In this document: piece after piece, positions 53,094 through 61,468 of the stretch
How positions within the stretch are numbered: the first letter of the stretch is position 1
Layout: each line of letters starts with the position of its first letter
Origin: Granulosicoccus sp963833195
GTDB lineage: Bacteria; Pseudomonadota; Gammaproteobacteria; Granulosicoccales; Granulosicoccaceae
Direction of reading: 5' to 3'
Length of the DNA stretch: 64,000 nt
NCBI GenBank assembly: GCA_963833195.1
Contig: CAWHXF010000027.1
Span: 4,464,001 to 4,528,000, forward strand
Program-made: the position numbers and the translations under genes
Notes under the pieces: model-generated
Databases searched by the model: none
Told to the model about the DNA's origin: nothing
The model's input: only the letters and a program-made list of their open reading frames with translations

Positions 53094-54111
53094 CGCTCAC
53101 GTCGTCGTCGATGATGCCGTCGAGGAGGCGCGCCACGGCACGGCGCGCCATCGCGGGCGCGCACAGGAAACCGTGGCGGAACAGCCCGTTCAAGTACAGG
53201 GTGCGGCCGCGCCGGCGCAGCCGCGGCAGGTTGTCGGCGAACGCGGGGCGGGCGTCGGCGCCCACCTCGAGCAGCTCCGCCTGGCCGAACGCCGGATGCA
53301 GCGCCCACGCGGCGGACAGGAGCTCCATGACCGCGCGCGCGCTGGCGTGGCGCCGGTCGTCGCTCTCGAGCATCGTGGCGCCGACCATGTACACGTGATC
53401 GCCGCGCGGCACGACGTACATCGGGTAGCGCGGGTGCAGCAGCCGAACGGGCCGCGACAACGCAAGCTCCGGCAGGCGCAGCAGCAGCATCTCGCCCTTC
53501 ACCCCGCGCAGGTCCGGGAGGGCGTCGCGCGCCGCGAGTCCCCGGCAGTCGATGCGCCAGCCGGCGTCGGGCGGCGTCGCGAGTGCCGCCGCATCGAGCT
53601 CGCTGTCGAGCTCCAGGCTCACGAGCGGATCGGCGCTCAGGCGCGCGAGCAGGCCCGCCAGCGCGACGCGCGGATCGAGGTGGCATTCGCCCGCGAAGTG
53701 CAGCCCGCGCTCGAAGCGGCCCGCGAGCGCGGGCTCGAGCGCGGCGATGCCGTCGGCGTCCACGTCGCGGTGCCCCTCGGTGCGCTCGGCGAACTGCTCG
53801 AGATCGGGCAGGTCCCGTACGGCGGCGATCACGAGGGTGCCGCCCGCCGCCACGTCGAGCGTGCCGGCGGGACGGGTGCGCCAGAACTCGATGCTCTCGT
53901 GTCCCAGCGCGGCGACGAGCGGCTCGGCGCTCTCGCCCTCGCAGCCCGGTGCGAGCATGCCGCCCGCCCACCACGAGCAGCAGCTGGCGTCGGGGCCTGC
54001 GCTCGCCGCACGCAGCGTCACGCGGCAGCCGCGCTCGGCGAACAGCGTCGCGCAGCACAGCCCCGCCACGCCCGCGCCGACGACGTCGATATGCGGGAGC
54101 ACCGCGCTCAT
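53077..54111 (-). CDS. thiO: glycine oxidase ThiO
   Basis: 344 residues. FAD enzyme oxidising glycine to the imine used by ThiG. The dinucleotide-binding motif is VVGAGVAGLCCATLFAERG (GxGxxG) near residue 12. WWAGGMLAPGCEGE matches the ThiO-family AGGMLAP signature, and YMVGATMLES and NGLFRHGFLCAPAMAR line the C-terminal flavin site. Start at ATG 54111; GTG 54117 possible. It indicates the aerobic glycine-oxidase route instead of ThiH. Confidence 0.92.
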   Translation of the reverse strand: MSAVLPHIDVVGAGVAGLCCATLFAERGCRVTLRAASAGPDASCCSWWAGGMLAPGCEGESAEPLVAALGHESIEFWRTRPAGTLDVAAGGTLVIAAVRDLPDLEQFAERTEGHRDVDADGIAALEPALAGRFERGLHFAGECHLDPRVALAGLLARLSADPLVSLELDSELDAAALATPPDAGWRIDCRGLAARDALPDLRGVKGEMLLLRLPELALSRPVRLLHPRYPMYVVPRGDHVYMVGATMLESDDRRHASARAVMELLSAAWALHPAFGQAELLEVGADARPAFADNLPRLRRRGRTLYLNGLFRHGFLCAPAMARRAVARLLDGIIDDDVSDEDTD

Positions 54112-54127
54112 CGCCACGTGCCCGCCG

Positions 54128-54544
54128 TCATTCCGCGGCCACCTCGAACGCGTAGGTATCGACGGCCGGAGCGTCCTCGATCAGCCCGCGCCCGAGCATC
54201 CAGCGTCCGAAGCGCTCGTAGCGACGAACGTCGAGCGCACCGGGGCGCAGCGCGAACCGGGGCAGCGTGGCCGTCCACGCGCGGCGGTTCAGCTCGTCGT
54301 CGAGCGCGTCCGGATCGCTCGCCCGAAAGAGCTCCCACGCCTCGTCCGGGTGGTTCACCGTCCAGGTGACGGCGCGCTCGAGCGCGCCGACGAAGCGGGC
54401 GAGCGCGGGGTCGGCGGCGACGTCGAGGCACAGCCCCGCGAACACGCGCCGACCCGACAGCGAGAGATCGACGTCGCGCAGCCCCACGCCGGGCGCCGGC
54501 GGACCCGGCTCCGCACACGACGCCAGTCGCGCGCTCAGACCCAT
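54128..54544 (-). pseudogene. C-terminal remnant of a ThiY/NMT1-like substrate-binding protein
   Basis: 138 codons encode only the last third of an HMP-precursor (or related) ABC substrate-binding protein. FVGALERAVTWTVNHPDEAW and LNRRAWTATLPRFALRPG strongly resemble the C-terminal helices of NMT1/THI5-like proteins, which are normally ~300+ residues with a signal peptide. Here there is neither signal peptide nor N-terminal lobe. The frame opens at ATG 54544, overlapping the thiD stop by 10 bp. No permease or ATPase is adjacent. It is best seen as a truncated gene still inside the thi operon. Confidence 0.65.
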
Positions 54545-55185
54545 TGCGCATGGAAGTGGTGCACCGGGCCGCGGCCCCGGCCGACGCCGAGCGAATCGGC
54601 CGCGAGGATGGCCGCGTGCACGTAGTCCTCGGCCGCGGCCACCGCGTCGGCGAGCGTCAGCCCGCGCGCCAGCCCGGCGGTGACGGCCGCGGACAGCGTG
54701 CAGCCCGTGCCGTGCGTGTTCGCGGTGGGCACGCGCGGGTGGGCGAAGCGCGTGACGGTGTCGTCCGAGAGCAGCAGGTCGACGCAGAGCTCGCCTTCGA
54801 GATGCCCTCCCTTGACGAGCGTGGCGGGCGCGCCCAGCCGCCGCGCCTGCGCCTCCAGCGCCGCCTCGTCGTGGGCGAGATCGCCGGCGCTCAGCAGCGC
54901 GGCCTCCGGCGCGTTCGGTGTCACGAGGGTCGCGAGCGGCAGCAGTCGCGTCACGAGCGTCTCGCGGGCGTCGTCGCGCAGCAGTACGTCGCCGCTGGTG
55001 GCCACCATGACGGGGTCCAGCACGACGGGGATCGACGGGTGGCGCTCCAGCACGTCCGCGACGGCCTCGATGATGCCGGCCGTCGCGAGCATGCCGATCT
55101 TGATGGCGTCGACGTCGATGTCGTCCAGCACCGCGCGCAGCTGCCCGGCGACGAAGGCGGGCGGCACGTCGTGGATCGCGCGCAC
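54535..55185 (-). pseudogene. thiD: hydroxymethylpyrimidine (phosphate) kinase, 5'-truncated
   Basis: 216 codons with the ThiD C-terminal three quarters: IKIGMLATAGIIEAVADVLE, VVLDPVMVATSGDVLL, LVTPNAPEAALLS, LVKGGH and ANTHGTGCTLSAAV with the anion-hole/catalytic Cys. The N-terminal ~50 residues (GSD-GGGAGIQADLKT, binding HMP and Mg-ATP) are missing. Upstream in frame, ITALTAQNTVGVRAIHD is still readable, preceded by unrelated codons and an in-frame TAA, with no ATG. The only start is an internal GTG at 55183-55185. The TPP riboswitch begins ~73 bp before that GTG, so a deletion may have joined the leader to the body of thiD. Confidence 0.75.
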
Positions 55186-55257
55186 GCCGACCGTGTTCTG
55201 GGCCGTGAGGGCGGTGATCGCGGGAGCGCCAGACGCACCCGTGCGCCGCGGCCCTTG

Positions 55258-55366
55258 ATCCCTACGTCGGCATTACCCGCATCAGGTTCATCGGGATCGC
55301 GCGCTCCGGCAGTCCGGCTCGCGGCATCTCAGCGTCGGATCGCGAACGATCGTCGGCACCCCGTCA
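55258..55366 (-). promoter_or_regulatory. TPP riboswitch (thi box)
   Basis: Read on the minus strand, the sequence runs GGGGTGCC, then GCTGAGATGCC, then a GC-rich arm, then CCCGATGAACCTGATGCGGG and TAATGCCGACGTAGGGA, the complete set of conserved THI-element blocks. It senses thiamine pyrophosphate and would repress the downstream thi genes (thiD', thiO, thiS, thiG, thiE). The 3' end lies immediately before the thiD remnant. Confidence 0.95.
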
Positions 55367-55425
55367 AGGCGGTCGACGTTAGCATGACGCGAGCGGTTCG
55401 TATCACCGGAGCCGCGGTGATGCGG

Positions 55426-57366
55426 TCAGCGGGCGCCGCGCAACCCCGCCGCCAGCTCGCCCACCCGTCGCACCACGGAGGCCGCGTCCAGCGCCGCCGC
55501 CTCGAGCAGCTCCTCGCGGCTGCCGTGCTCCTCGAAGCTGTCGGGCATGCCGATCATGCGGAACGCGGCGGGCAGCTTGCCGACCTGCGCCAGGTGCTCC
55601 AGCACGCCCGCGCCCGCGCCGCCCGCCACCGCGTTCTCCTCCAGCGTCACGAGCAGCGCGTGGCTCGCGGCGAGCTCTTCCACCGTGGCGGTGTCCAGCG
55701 GCTTGACGAAGCGCATGTTCACGACGGTGCAACCGTGCTCGCGGCCGGCGGCCTCGGCGGCGGCCACCATCGAGCCGAAGGCCAGCAGGGCGACACCCCC
55801 GCCCTCGAGCCTACGCTCGGCGACGCCCACCTCGAGCGTGGCCAAGCCCTCGTCGACCTCGACGCCGGGCCCCTTGCCGCGCGGGTAGCGCACCGCGCTG
55901 GGGCCGTTGATGCCGAGCCCCGTCTGCAGCATCAGCCGGCACTCGCGCTCGTCGGCGGGCGCCATGATCGTCATGTTCGGCAGCGCGCGCAGGTAGGACA
56001 GATCGAAGCTGCCCGAGTGCGTCGGTCCGTCCGGACCGACGAATCCGGCCCGATCGATCGCGAACACCACCGGCAGGTTCTGGATGGCCACGTCGTGCAC
56101 GACCTGGTCGTAGCCGCGCTGCAGGAAGGTCGAGTAGATGGCGACCACGGGACGCATGCCGTCGCAGGCCATGCCGGCGGCCAGGGTGACCGAGTGCTGC
56201 TCGGCGATGCCGACATCGAAGTAGCGCTCGGGGAAGCGCTGCTCGAAGTCGACGAGCCCCGACCCCTCGCGCATGGCCGGCGTGATGCCGAGCACGCGCG
56301 GGTCGGCCTCGGCCGCGTCGATCAGCCAGTCGCCGAACACCTTCGTGTAGGTGGGGCTGTTCGAGCCGCCCGAGCCCTTGTGCGCCATGCCGGTCTCGGG
56401 GTCGAACGGGGTGACGGCATGCATGGCCAGCGGGTCCGCCTCGGCGTGCGAATAACCGTGGCCCTTTCTCGTCACCGCGTGCAGGAACACCGGCCCGTTC
56501 ATGTCCCTGAGGTTCCTGAGCACCGCGACGAGCCCGCGCACGTCGTGCCCGTCGACGGGGCCGAAGTAGTTGAAGCCGAGTTCCTCGAACAGGGTGCTGG
56601 GCACGACCATGCCCTTGACGTGCTCCTCGGTGCGGCGCGCCAGCTCGAACATGGTGGGCACGTGTGAAAGCACCTTCTTGCCCACCTCGCGCGAGCTCGC
56701 CATGACCTTGTTGGTCAGCATGCGCGCGAGGTACTTGTTCATGCCGCCGACGTTGGGCGAGATGGACATGTCGTTGTCGTTCAGCACGACCAGCATGTCC
56801 GCGCGCTCGTCGCCGGCGTGGTTCAGCGCCTCGTAGGCGAGCCCGGCGGTGAGCGCGCCGTCGCCGATGACGGCCGCGATGCGAGCGCCCTTCTCGGCCG
56901 GCACCCCGTCCCCGGCGAGCGCCTTGGCGCCCGAGACCGACTCGCGCGCGGCCAGCGCCATGCCGAGGGCCGCGCTGATGGAGGTGCTGGAGTGGCCGAC
57001 GCCGAAGGTGTCGTACTCGCTCTCGGCCCGGTTGGGAAAGCCCGCGAGACCGCCGCGCATGCGCATGCTGTCCATGCGGCCGCGTCGGCCGGTCAGGATC
57101 TTGTGGCCGTAGGTCTGGTGGCCGACGTCCCAGACGATGCGGTCGCGCGGCGTCTGGTAGACGTAGTGCAGCGCGACGGTCAGCTCGATGGTGCCGAGAC
57201 TGGCGCCGAGGTGCCCGCCGGTGCGCGACACGGACTGAACCACGAAGTCGCGCAGCTCGCTGCACAGCTGCGGCAGCTCCCGCTCCTCCAGCTCGCGCAG
57301 GTCGTCGGGGGTGTCGACCTTGTCGAGCAGGGGAAATCGGGCGATGTCGTCCATCGGGCCAGGCAT
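55426..57366 (-). CDS. dxs: 1-deoxy-D-xylulose-5-phosphate synthase
   Basis: 646 residues. A thiamine-diphosphate enzyme making DXP from pyruvate and glyceraldehyde 3-phosphate for isoprenoids, thiamine and pyridoxal. VWDVGHQTYGHKILTGRR, GHSSTSISAALGMALA, VIGDGALTAGLAYEALNHAG (ThDP/Mg motif GDG...N), and the second-domain FDVGIAEQHSVTLAAGMACD are all intact. ATG 57366; a second ATG at 57354 is possible. Third gene of xseB-ispA-dxs. Its cofactor TPP and its product DXP tie it to the adjacent thi operon. Confidence 0.96.
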   Translation of the reverse strand: MPGPMDDIARFPLLDKVDTPDDLRELEERELPQLCSELRDFVVQSVSRTGGHLGASLGTIELTVALHYVYQTPRDRIVWDVGHQTYGHKILTGRRGRMDSMRMRGGLAGFPNRAESEYDTFGVGHSSTSISAALGMALAARESVSGAKALAGDGVPAEKGARIAAVIGDGALTAGLAYEALNHAGDERADMLVVLNDNDMSISPNVGGMNKYLARMLTNKVMASSREVGKKVLSHVPTMFELARRTEEHVKGMVVPSTLFEELGFNYFGPVDGHDVRGLVAVLRNLRDMNGPVFLHAVTRKGHGYSHAEADPLAMHAVTPFDPETGMAHKGSGGSNSPTYTKVFGDWLIDAAEADPRVLGITPAMREGSGLVDFEQRFPERYFDVGIAEQHSVTLAAGMACDGMRPVVAIYSTFLQRGYDQVVHDVAIQNLPVVFAIDRAGFVGPDGPTHSGSFDLSYLRALPNMTIMAPADERECRLMLQTGLGINGPSAVRYPRGKGPGVEVDEGLATLEVGVAERRLEGGGVALLAFGSMVAAAEAAGREHGCTVVNMRFVKPLDTATVEELAASHALLVTLEENAVAGGAGAGVLEHLAQVGKLPAAFRMIGMPDSFEEHGSREELLEAAALDAASVVRRVGELAAGLRGAR

Positions 57367-57493
57367 TGTTGTCGACCGGACATTGTGCAGGCTCGGCCGG
57401 GGCGGTGACAAGCCGGCACGACCGGCGCTGTCGACTCTGCCAGGATCCTCCCGGTGGACACGCTCGCCGCTCGAGCGCCCTTCGCGCGCGCCG

Positions 57494-58408
57494 TCAGTAG
57501 CCGCGCTCCAGGACCCAGGTGGCCAGCGCGCGCAGCACCTCGAAGCGCTCGCCGAGTCCCTCCAGCCGGGCCAGCGCCTCGGCGTGCGTGTCGCGCGCGT
57601 GCGCCCGCGCACCCTCCAGGCCGAGCAGGGCGGGATACGTGGGCTTGTCCAGCGCGATGTCGGCGCCCTGACGCTTGCCGAGCGTGGCCGTGTCGGCCGT
57701 CACGTCCAGGATGTCGTCCACGATCTGGAACGAGAGCCCCACGGCGGCGGCATACCCGTCCAGGCGCGCCAGCAGCGTCTCGTCGTCGACGCCGGCGGCG
57801 ATGGCGCCGAGCAGCACGCTCGCGCGGATCAGCGCGCCGGTCTTGTGACGGTGCATGTTCTCGAGCGCCTCGAGATCCAGCCGCCGTCCCACCGCCTCGA
57901 GGTCGATGGCCTGGCCGACCGCCATGCCGCGCACGCCGCTGGCGTCGGCCAGCAGCGCGAGCATGCGCACGCGCGCCGCGGCATCGACGCCGTCCACCTC
58001 GGCAGTGGCCAGCAGCGAGAACGCCAGCGCCTGCAGCGCATCCCCGGCGAGGATGGCCGTGGCCTCGTCGAAGGCCACGTGGCAGGTGGGGTGGCCGCGG
58101 CGCAGCGCATCGTCGTCCATGGCCGGCAGGTCGTCGTGCACGAGCGAGTAGGCGTGCACCATCTCGATGGCAGCGGCCGGCACGTCGAGTCGCGCCCGCG
58201 GCGCCCCGAGTGCCTCGCCGGTGGCGTAGACCAGCACCGGGCGCACCCGCTTGCCACCGATGGTGACCGCGTAGCGCATGGCCGCCGGCAGGCGCGTGGC
58301 GTCATGGGGGCCGGCGGGCAGATGGTCGAGCAGCACCGCGTCCACCCGCTCGCGCCAGGCGATCATGCGGGCCTGCAGGTCCAGTTCGGGCGCCACGACG
58401 GCGCTCAT
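57494..58408 (-). CDS. ispA: farnesyl diphosphate synthase
   Basis: 304 residues. It condenses IPP with DMAPP and GPP. First aspartate-rich motif DDLPAMDDD (in HAYSLVHDDLPAMDDDALR), second DDILD (in LSFQIVDDILDVT), plus IGGKRVRP and the KTG motif. The ATG at 58408 overlaps the xseB stop (ATGA). Synteny with xseB and dxs supports ispA over other trans-prenyltransferases. Confidence 0.94.
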   Translation of the reverse strand: MSAVVAPELDLQARMIAWRERVDAVLLDHLPAGPHDATRLPAAMRYAVTIGGKRVRPVLVYATGEALGAPRARLDVPAAAIEMVHAYSLVHDDLPAMDDDALRRGHPTCHVAFDEATAILAGDALQALAFSLLATAEVDGVDAAARVRMLALLADASGVRGMAVGQAIDLEAVGRRLDLEALENMHRHKTGALIRASVLLGAIAAGVDDETLLARLDGYAAAVGLSFQIVDDILDVTADTATLGKRQGADIALDKPTYPALLGLEGARAHARDTHAEALARLEGLGERFEVLRALATWVLERGY

Positions 58409-58683
58409 TCGGCCGCGCCGGACTCGAACTCCTCGAGCACCTCCTCGCCGTCGTCGTCCTCCATCAGCACCCGCACCTTCTGCTCGGCCTCGGCGAGGCT
58501 GGTGCGGCAGAAGCGCGACAGCGCCACGCCGCGCTCGAAGCGCTCCAACGACGCCTCGAGCGACAGGTCCCCGGACTCCAGGCCGCGCACGATGGTCTCG
58601 AGCTCACCCAAGGCATCCTCGAAGGGCGTGCCCTTCGGAATCTTCGCGGCCGCCTTCGAGGTCTTCGTGGTCTTCGTGGTCAT
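58405..58683 (-). CDS. xseB: exodeoxyribonuclease VII small subunit
   Basis: 92 residues. XseB with XseA forms the single-strand-specific exonuclease VII. The family core is FEDALGELETIVRGLESGDL followed by SLEASLERFERGVALSRFCR. The N-terminus has a Thr/Lys-rich tail (TTKTTKTSKAAAK). The ATG (58681-58683) overlaps the stop of the PIN-domain toxin gene by 4 bp, so xseB translation may depend on toxin translation. Confidence 0.93.
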   Translation of the reverse strand: MTTKTTKTSKAAAKIPKGTPFEDALGELETIVRGLESGDLSLEASLERFERGVALSRFCRTSLAEAEQKVRVLMEDDDGEEVLEEFESGAAE

Positions 58684-59087
58684 GTCGGCGTTTCGAGATA
58701 GGGGTTGACGATGCGCAGGACGTCGTCGATCACCAGTCCATGATGCATGTCCTCGGAGTACAGCGGCGACGCTTTCGCGTCCAGCGCAGCGGAACAGATC
58801 AGCGCGTCGTACATCGATAGACCGTAGCGGCGGGCGAGGCGTCGCCCGTCGTCGTGGTTGTCGATCGTCAGGGGCATGACCGTGCAAAGCCGCTTGATGC
58901 CGTCCACCAGCCTGTCTATCTCGGGCCAATCGAGGCCAGCCTTGCGCCGGGCGACGTTCGTCAATTCGTTCAGGACCTGCACACCGATGATGATGTCGTC
59001 GTTCAGGAGTCGCTTGCTGATGTCCGCCTTGCGAACGTCGCTCGAGAGCAGATACACGAGCACGTTCGTGTCGAGCGCGCTGGCCAC
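58680..59087 (-). CDS. PIN-domain toxin, VapC-like
   Basis: 135 residues. PIN-domain RNase fold: first acidic residue in ALDTNVLVYLL (Asp6), second in VLNELTNVARRK, third in LSMYDALICSAAL, fourth in YSEDMHHG. VapC toxins cleave tRNA or rRNA. The GTG start at 59085-59087 comes one base after the antitoxin TGA. Its stop overlaps the xseB ATG. It would be kept harmless by the antitoxin encoded upstream; the pair looks inserted into the xseB-ispA-dxs operon. Confidence 0.85.
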   Translation of the reverse strand: MASALDTNVLVYLLSSDVRKADISKRLLNDDIIIGVQVLNELTNVARRKAGLDWPEIDRLVDGIKRLCTVMPLTIDNHDDGRRLARRYGLSMYDALICSAALDAKASPLYSEDMHHGLVIDDVLRIVNPYLETPT

Positions 59088-59088
59088 G

Positions 59089-59319
59089 TCAGCGCTCGCT
59101 CGCTTCGCTTCGATCGAACTTGAAATCGGCGGGCAGTCGATCGCGAAATTCGTCGAGCCGACGAATCAGTTCCTGTCGATCCGGCGTTCTCGCCACGGCG
59201 AGCAGCCGTTCGTCGGCGATGGTGACTTCCACATCATCCCCTTCCGAGAGTCGCAGGGCTTCGACCACGCTGGCCGGCAGACGTATGGCGAGGCTGTTGC
59301 CCCAACGGGACACTTGCAT
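59089..59319 (-). CDS. AbrB/MazE-type antitoxin, VapB-like
   Basis: 76 residues. The N-terminal SpoVT-AbrB DNA-binding fold reads VSRWGNSLAIRLPASVVEAL then LSEGDDVEVTIADERLLAVA; the C-terminal charged tail (ELIRRLDEFRDRLPADFKFD) would clasp the PIN toxin. The RWGNSLAIRLP core is characteristic of antitoxins, not sporulation AbrB. ATG 59319. A 7-bp inverted repeat at 59335-59360 lies just upstream and is the likely autoregulatory operator. Confidence 0.85.
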   Translation of the reverse strand: MQVSRWGNSLAIRLPASVVEALRLSEGDDVEVTIADERLLAVARTPDRQELIRRLDEFRDRLPADFKFDRSEASER

Positions 59320-59334
59320 CGGTGTGGATCTCTG

Positions 59335-59360
59335 GATATACGTTCGCGGTAATGTATATC
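59335..59360. promoter_or_regulatory. candidate toxin-antitoxin operator
   Basis: GATATAC (59335-59341) and GTATATC (59354-59360) form a perfect inverted repeat with a 12-bp spacer. It lies 16 bp upstream of the antitoxin ATG, in an AT-rich island unusual for this window. The place and symmetry suit autorepression by the VapB-VapC complex and overlap where the promoter should be. Inferred only. Confidence 0.6.
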
Positions 59361-59384
59361 ACCGAGGCTCAGCGCCCACGCGTA

Positions 59385-59663
59385 CTACCTTCCTTCGTGC
59401 CCGTCCGCCTCGATCCACGCGGCGAACCCCGCCAGAGCGTCCCCGAGCGCCGAGCGCCTGAGCGTCGCCGCGTCGGCGAGCGCGGCGCGCGCGTCGGCAA
59501 CATCTCCCCGCGCAAGGTGATGCACCGCGTCGCGCTCGACCGCCTCGGCGGCGAGCGCGACCCTTGCGAGCTGCTCCAGCCCGGCGCCGCAACGCGGGCA
59601 GACGTCGCCGCCGCGCGGCCGCGCGCGGCAGATCGGACACCGCTCGAGTCCACGCTCCGTCAC
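59385..59663 (-). CDS. small zinc-ribbon protein of the chaperone cassette
   Basis: 92 residues. The N-terminus has CPICRARPRGGDVCPRCGAG, a four-cysteine zinc ribbon (CxxC-x9-CxxC). The remainder is helical and Ala/Arg-rich (QLARVALAAEAVERDAVHHL onward), resembling a single TPR-like hairpin pair. Starts with GTG 59663, 11 bp after the Hsp70 stop on the same strand. A role as accessory of the neighbouring Hsp70 is inferred from position. Confidence 0.6.
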   Translation of the reverse strand: MTERGLERCPICRARPRGGDVCPRCGAGLEQLARVALAAEAVERDAVHHLARGDVADARAALADAATLRRSALGDALAGFAAWIEADGHEGR

Positions 59664-59674
59664 GTCCGGCGCTT

Positions 59675-61468
59675 TCAGCTCTCGAGGTAGTAGACGAGAT
59701 CGCCGAGCGCCGTCGAGGCCGGCCCGAGCGCGTCACGGTCGCCGGCCGCGAGCGCGTCCCGTACCGACTCCATCGCGTCGACGAGATCCTCGCGGTCCTC
59801 GGCCGAGGCGTCGGTCAGCAGCCCCTCGGCGCGCTTCAGCAACGCCTCGGCGTCGGCGGTGGCGGAATCGGCGGCGGCGGCGTGGGCGGGAGTGCCGCCC
59901 GGGGCCGGCGCGCCGGATGCGTCATCGCCCGCACCCGCGAACAGCGCGTCGATGCGCGCCTTCGCCGCATCCAGCTCCGCGCCGCGCGTGCGCTCCATGG
60001 CACCCGCGATAGTGATGCTCTTCTCCAGCCCCGTGCCCTTCTCGCGCGTGGTGACGTGCAGGATGCCGTCGAGATCGAGCCTGAACGTGCTGGTGATGGG
60101 ACTGCCCGCGGGCGCCTTGGCGAGCCCCTCGATCAGGAACTTGCCGATCTCGAGGTTCTCGAGCGCGTCGCTCTCCTCACCCTGGTACACCCCGACCTCG
60201 ACCGCCTCCTGGCCATCGTGGGAGGTGTAGAAGACTTCCGTGCGCGAGCACGGCACGGGCGTGTTCTTCCGGATCAGCGGCACGAACTTGAACGGGTACA
60301 GCCTGCCGTCGAGCTCGCCGAGCGCGGCGGTGCCGAAGGTGTAGGGCGTGACGTCGACGAGCACCGTGGCGTCCGCGCGGCCCGCGATCATCGCGCCCTG
60401 CATCGCCGCGCCCGCCGCGACGCACAGCTCCGGGTCCACGTCCAGGCGCGGCGCGATGCCGAGCACCTCCTCCAGCCGGCGCGCGATCAGCGGCGTGCGA
60501 GTGGCGCCGCCGACGAGCAGCACCTCGTCGATGTCGCTCGCGACGAGCTTCGCGCCCGACAGCGCCACGTGCACCGCGTCGAGGGTGCGGTCGACGAAGC
60601 CCTCGATCATCGACTCGTAGTCGTCGCGCGCGAGCTCGAGCGAGAGGTTGACCGGGGCACCGTCCCGCTCCAGCAGGTACTCCTCCTCGATGACGGCGTA
60701 GGGCTCGGTGGACAGCCGGATCTTCGCAGCCTCCGCGGCGCGCACGATGCGCGACATCGCACGCGGCTCGCTCGTCGCGTCGACGCCGTGGTGCTCCTTC
60801 AGGTGCGCGACGCAGCGCTCGACGATGCGCGCGTCGAAGTCGTCGCCGCCGAGGTGGTTGTCGCCGTGGCTCGCGAGCACCTCGACCACGCCCTCGTGGG
60901 CGTTCACGACCGAGACGTCGAACGTGCCGCCGCCGAGGTCGTAGACGAGCAGGCGCGCGTCCGGGCGCGCGTCGCTGCGGTAGGCCAGCGCCGCCGCGGT
61001 GGGCTCGTTGACGATGCGCACGACCTCGAGCCCGGCGAGCTCGCCGGCCTCGCGCGTGGCCTGGCGCTGGGCGTCGGAGAAGAACGCCGGCACCGTGATC
61101 ACGGCGCGCTTCGCCGGACTGCCGAGGCGCGCGCTCGCCACGTCCTTCAGGCGCCTGAGCAGCATCGCCGAGATCTCCTGCGGCGTGTGCCGGGCCTCGC
61201 CGAGCTCCAGCTGCACGTCCTCGCCCATGCGCCGCTTCACCGAGCGGATGGTGCGCTCCGGGTAGAGCGCGTACTGGTTCCTCGCGCTCTCGCCGACGAG
61301 CAACGCGCCGTCGTCGCTCATGCCGACGTAGGAGGGCAGCAGCTTCGTGCCGGGCGACACGTCGAGCACCTCGATGCGCCCCTCGCTCGCGAGCGCGACC
61401 TCGGAGTTCGTGGTGCCGAGGTCGATGCCGATGATCGTGCCGTCGTCGCTCGTGATCGGGTCGCTCAT
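59675..61468 (-). CDS. Hsp70 family chaperone, DnaK/HscC-like
   Basis: 597 residues. The actin-like ATPase begins TIIGIDLGTTNSEVALASEG; VITVPAFFSDAQRQATREAG, IVNEPTAAALAYR, LLVYDLGGGTFDVSVV and VLLVGGATRTPLIARRL are standard Hsp70 phosphate/adenosine loops. The substrate-binding region is present (DVTPYTFGTAAL to SPITSTFRLDLDGILHV) with a shorter helical lid. The C-terminus lacks EEVD or typical DnaK tails. The ATG overlaps the GrpE-like stop. This is not the housekeeping dnaK by context (no dnaJ/grpE/recN/hrcA locus), but a second system. Confidence 0.9.
   Translation of the reverse strand: MSDPITSDDGTIIGIDLGTTNSEVALASEGRIEVLDVSPGTKLLPSYVGMSDDGALLVGESARNQYALYPERTIRSVKRRMGEDVQLELGEARHTPQEISAMLLRRLKDVASARLGSPAKRAVITVPAFFSDAQRQATREAGELAGLEVVRIVNEPTAAALAYRSDARPDARLLVYDLGGGTFDVSVVNAHEGVVEVLASHGDNHLGGDDFDARIVERCVAHLKEHHGVDATSEPRAMSRIVRAAEAAKIRLSTEPYAVIEEEYLLERDGAPVNLSLELARDDYESMIEGFVDRTLDAVHVALSGAKLVASDIDEVLLVGGATRTPLIARRLEEVLGIAPRLDVDPELCVAAGAAMQGAMIAGRADATVLVDVTPYTFGTAALGELDGRLYPFKFVPLIRKNTPVPCSRTEVFYTSHDGQEAVEVGVYQGEESDALENLEIGKFLIEGLAKAPAGSPITSTFRLDLDGILHVTTREKGTGLEKSITIAGAMERTRGAELDAAKARIDALFAGAGDDASGAPAPGGTPAHAAAADSATADAEALLKRAEGLLTDASAEDREDLVDAMESVRDALAAGDRDALGPASTALGDLVYYLES

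Noticed and set aside
55258..55366. A tRNA-like or attenuator structure upstream of thiD
   Set aside because: The conserved blocks match the TPP riboswitch fully, which explains the structure.
59335..59362. An attachment site marking insertion of the toxin-antitoxin pair
   Set aside because: Only one copy of the GATATAC palindrome is found near the module; an operator fits better and no direct repeat flanks the pair.
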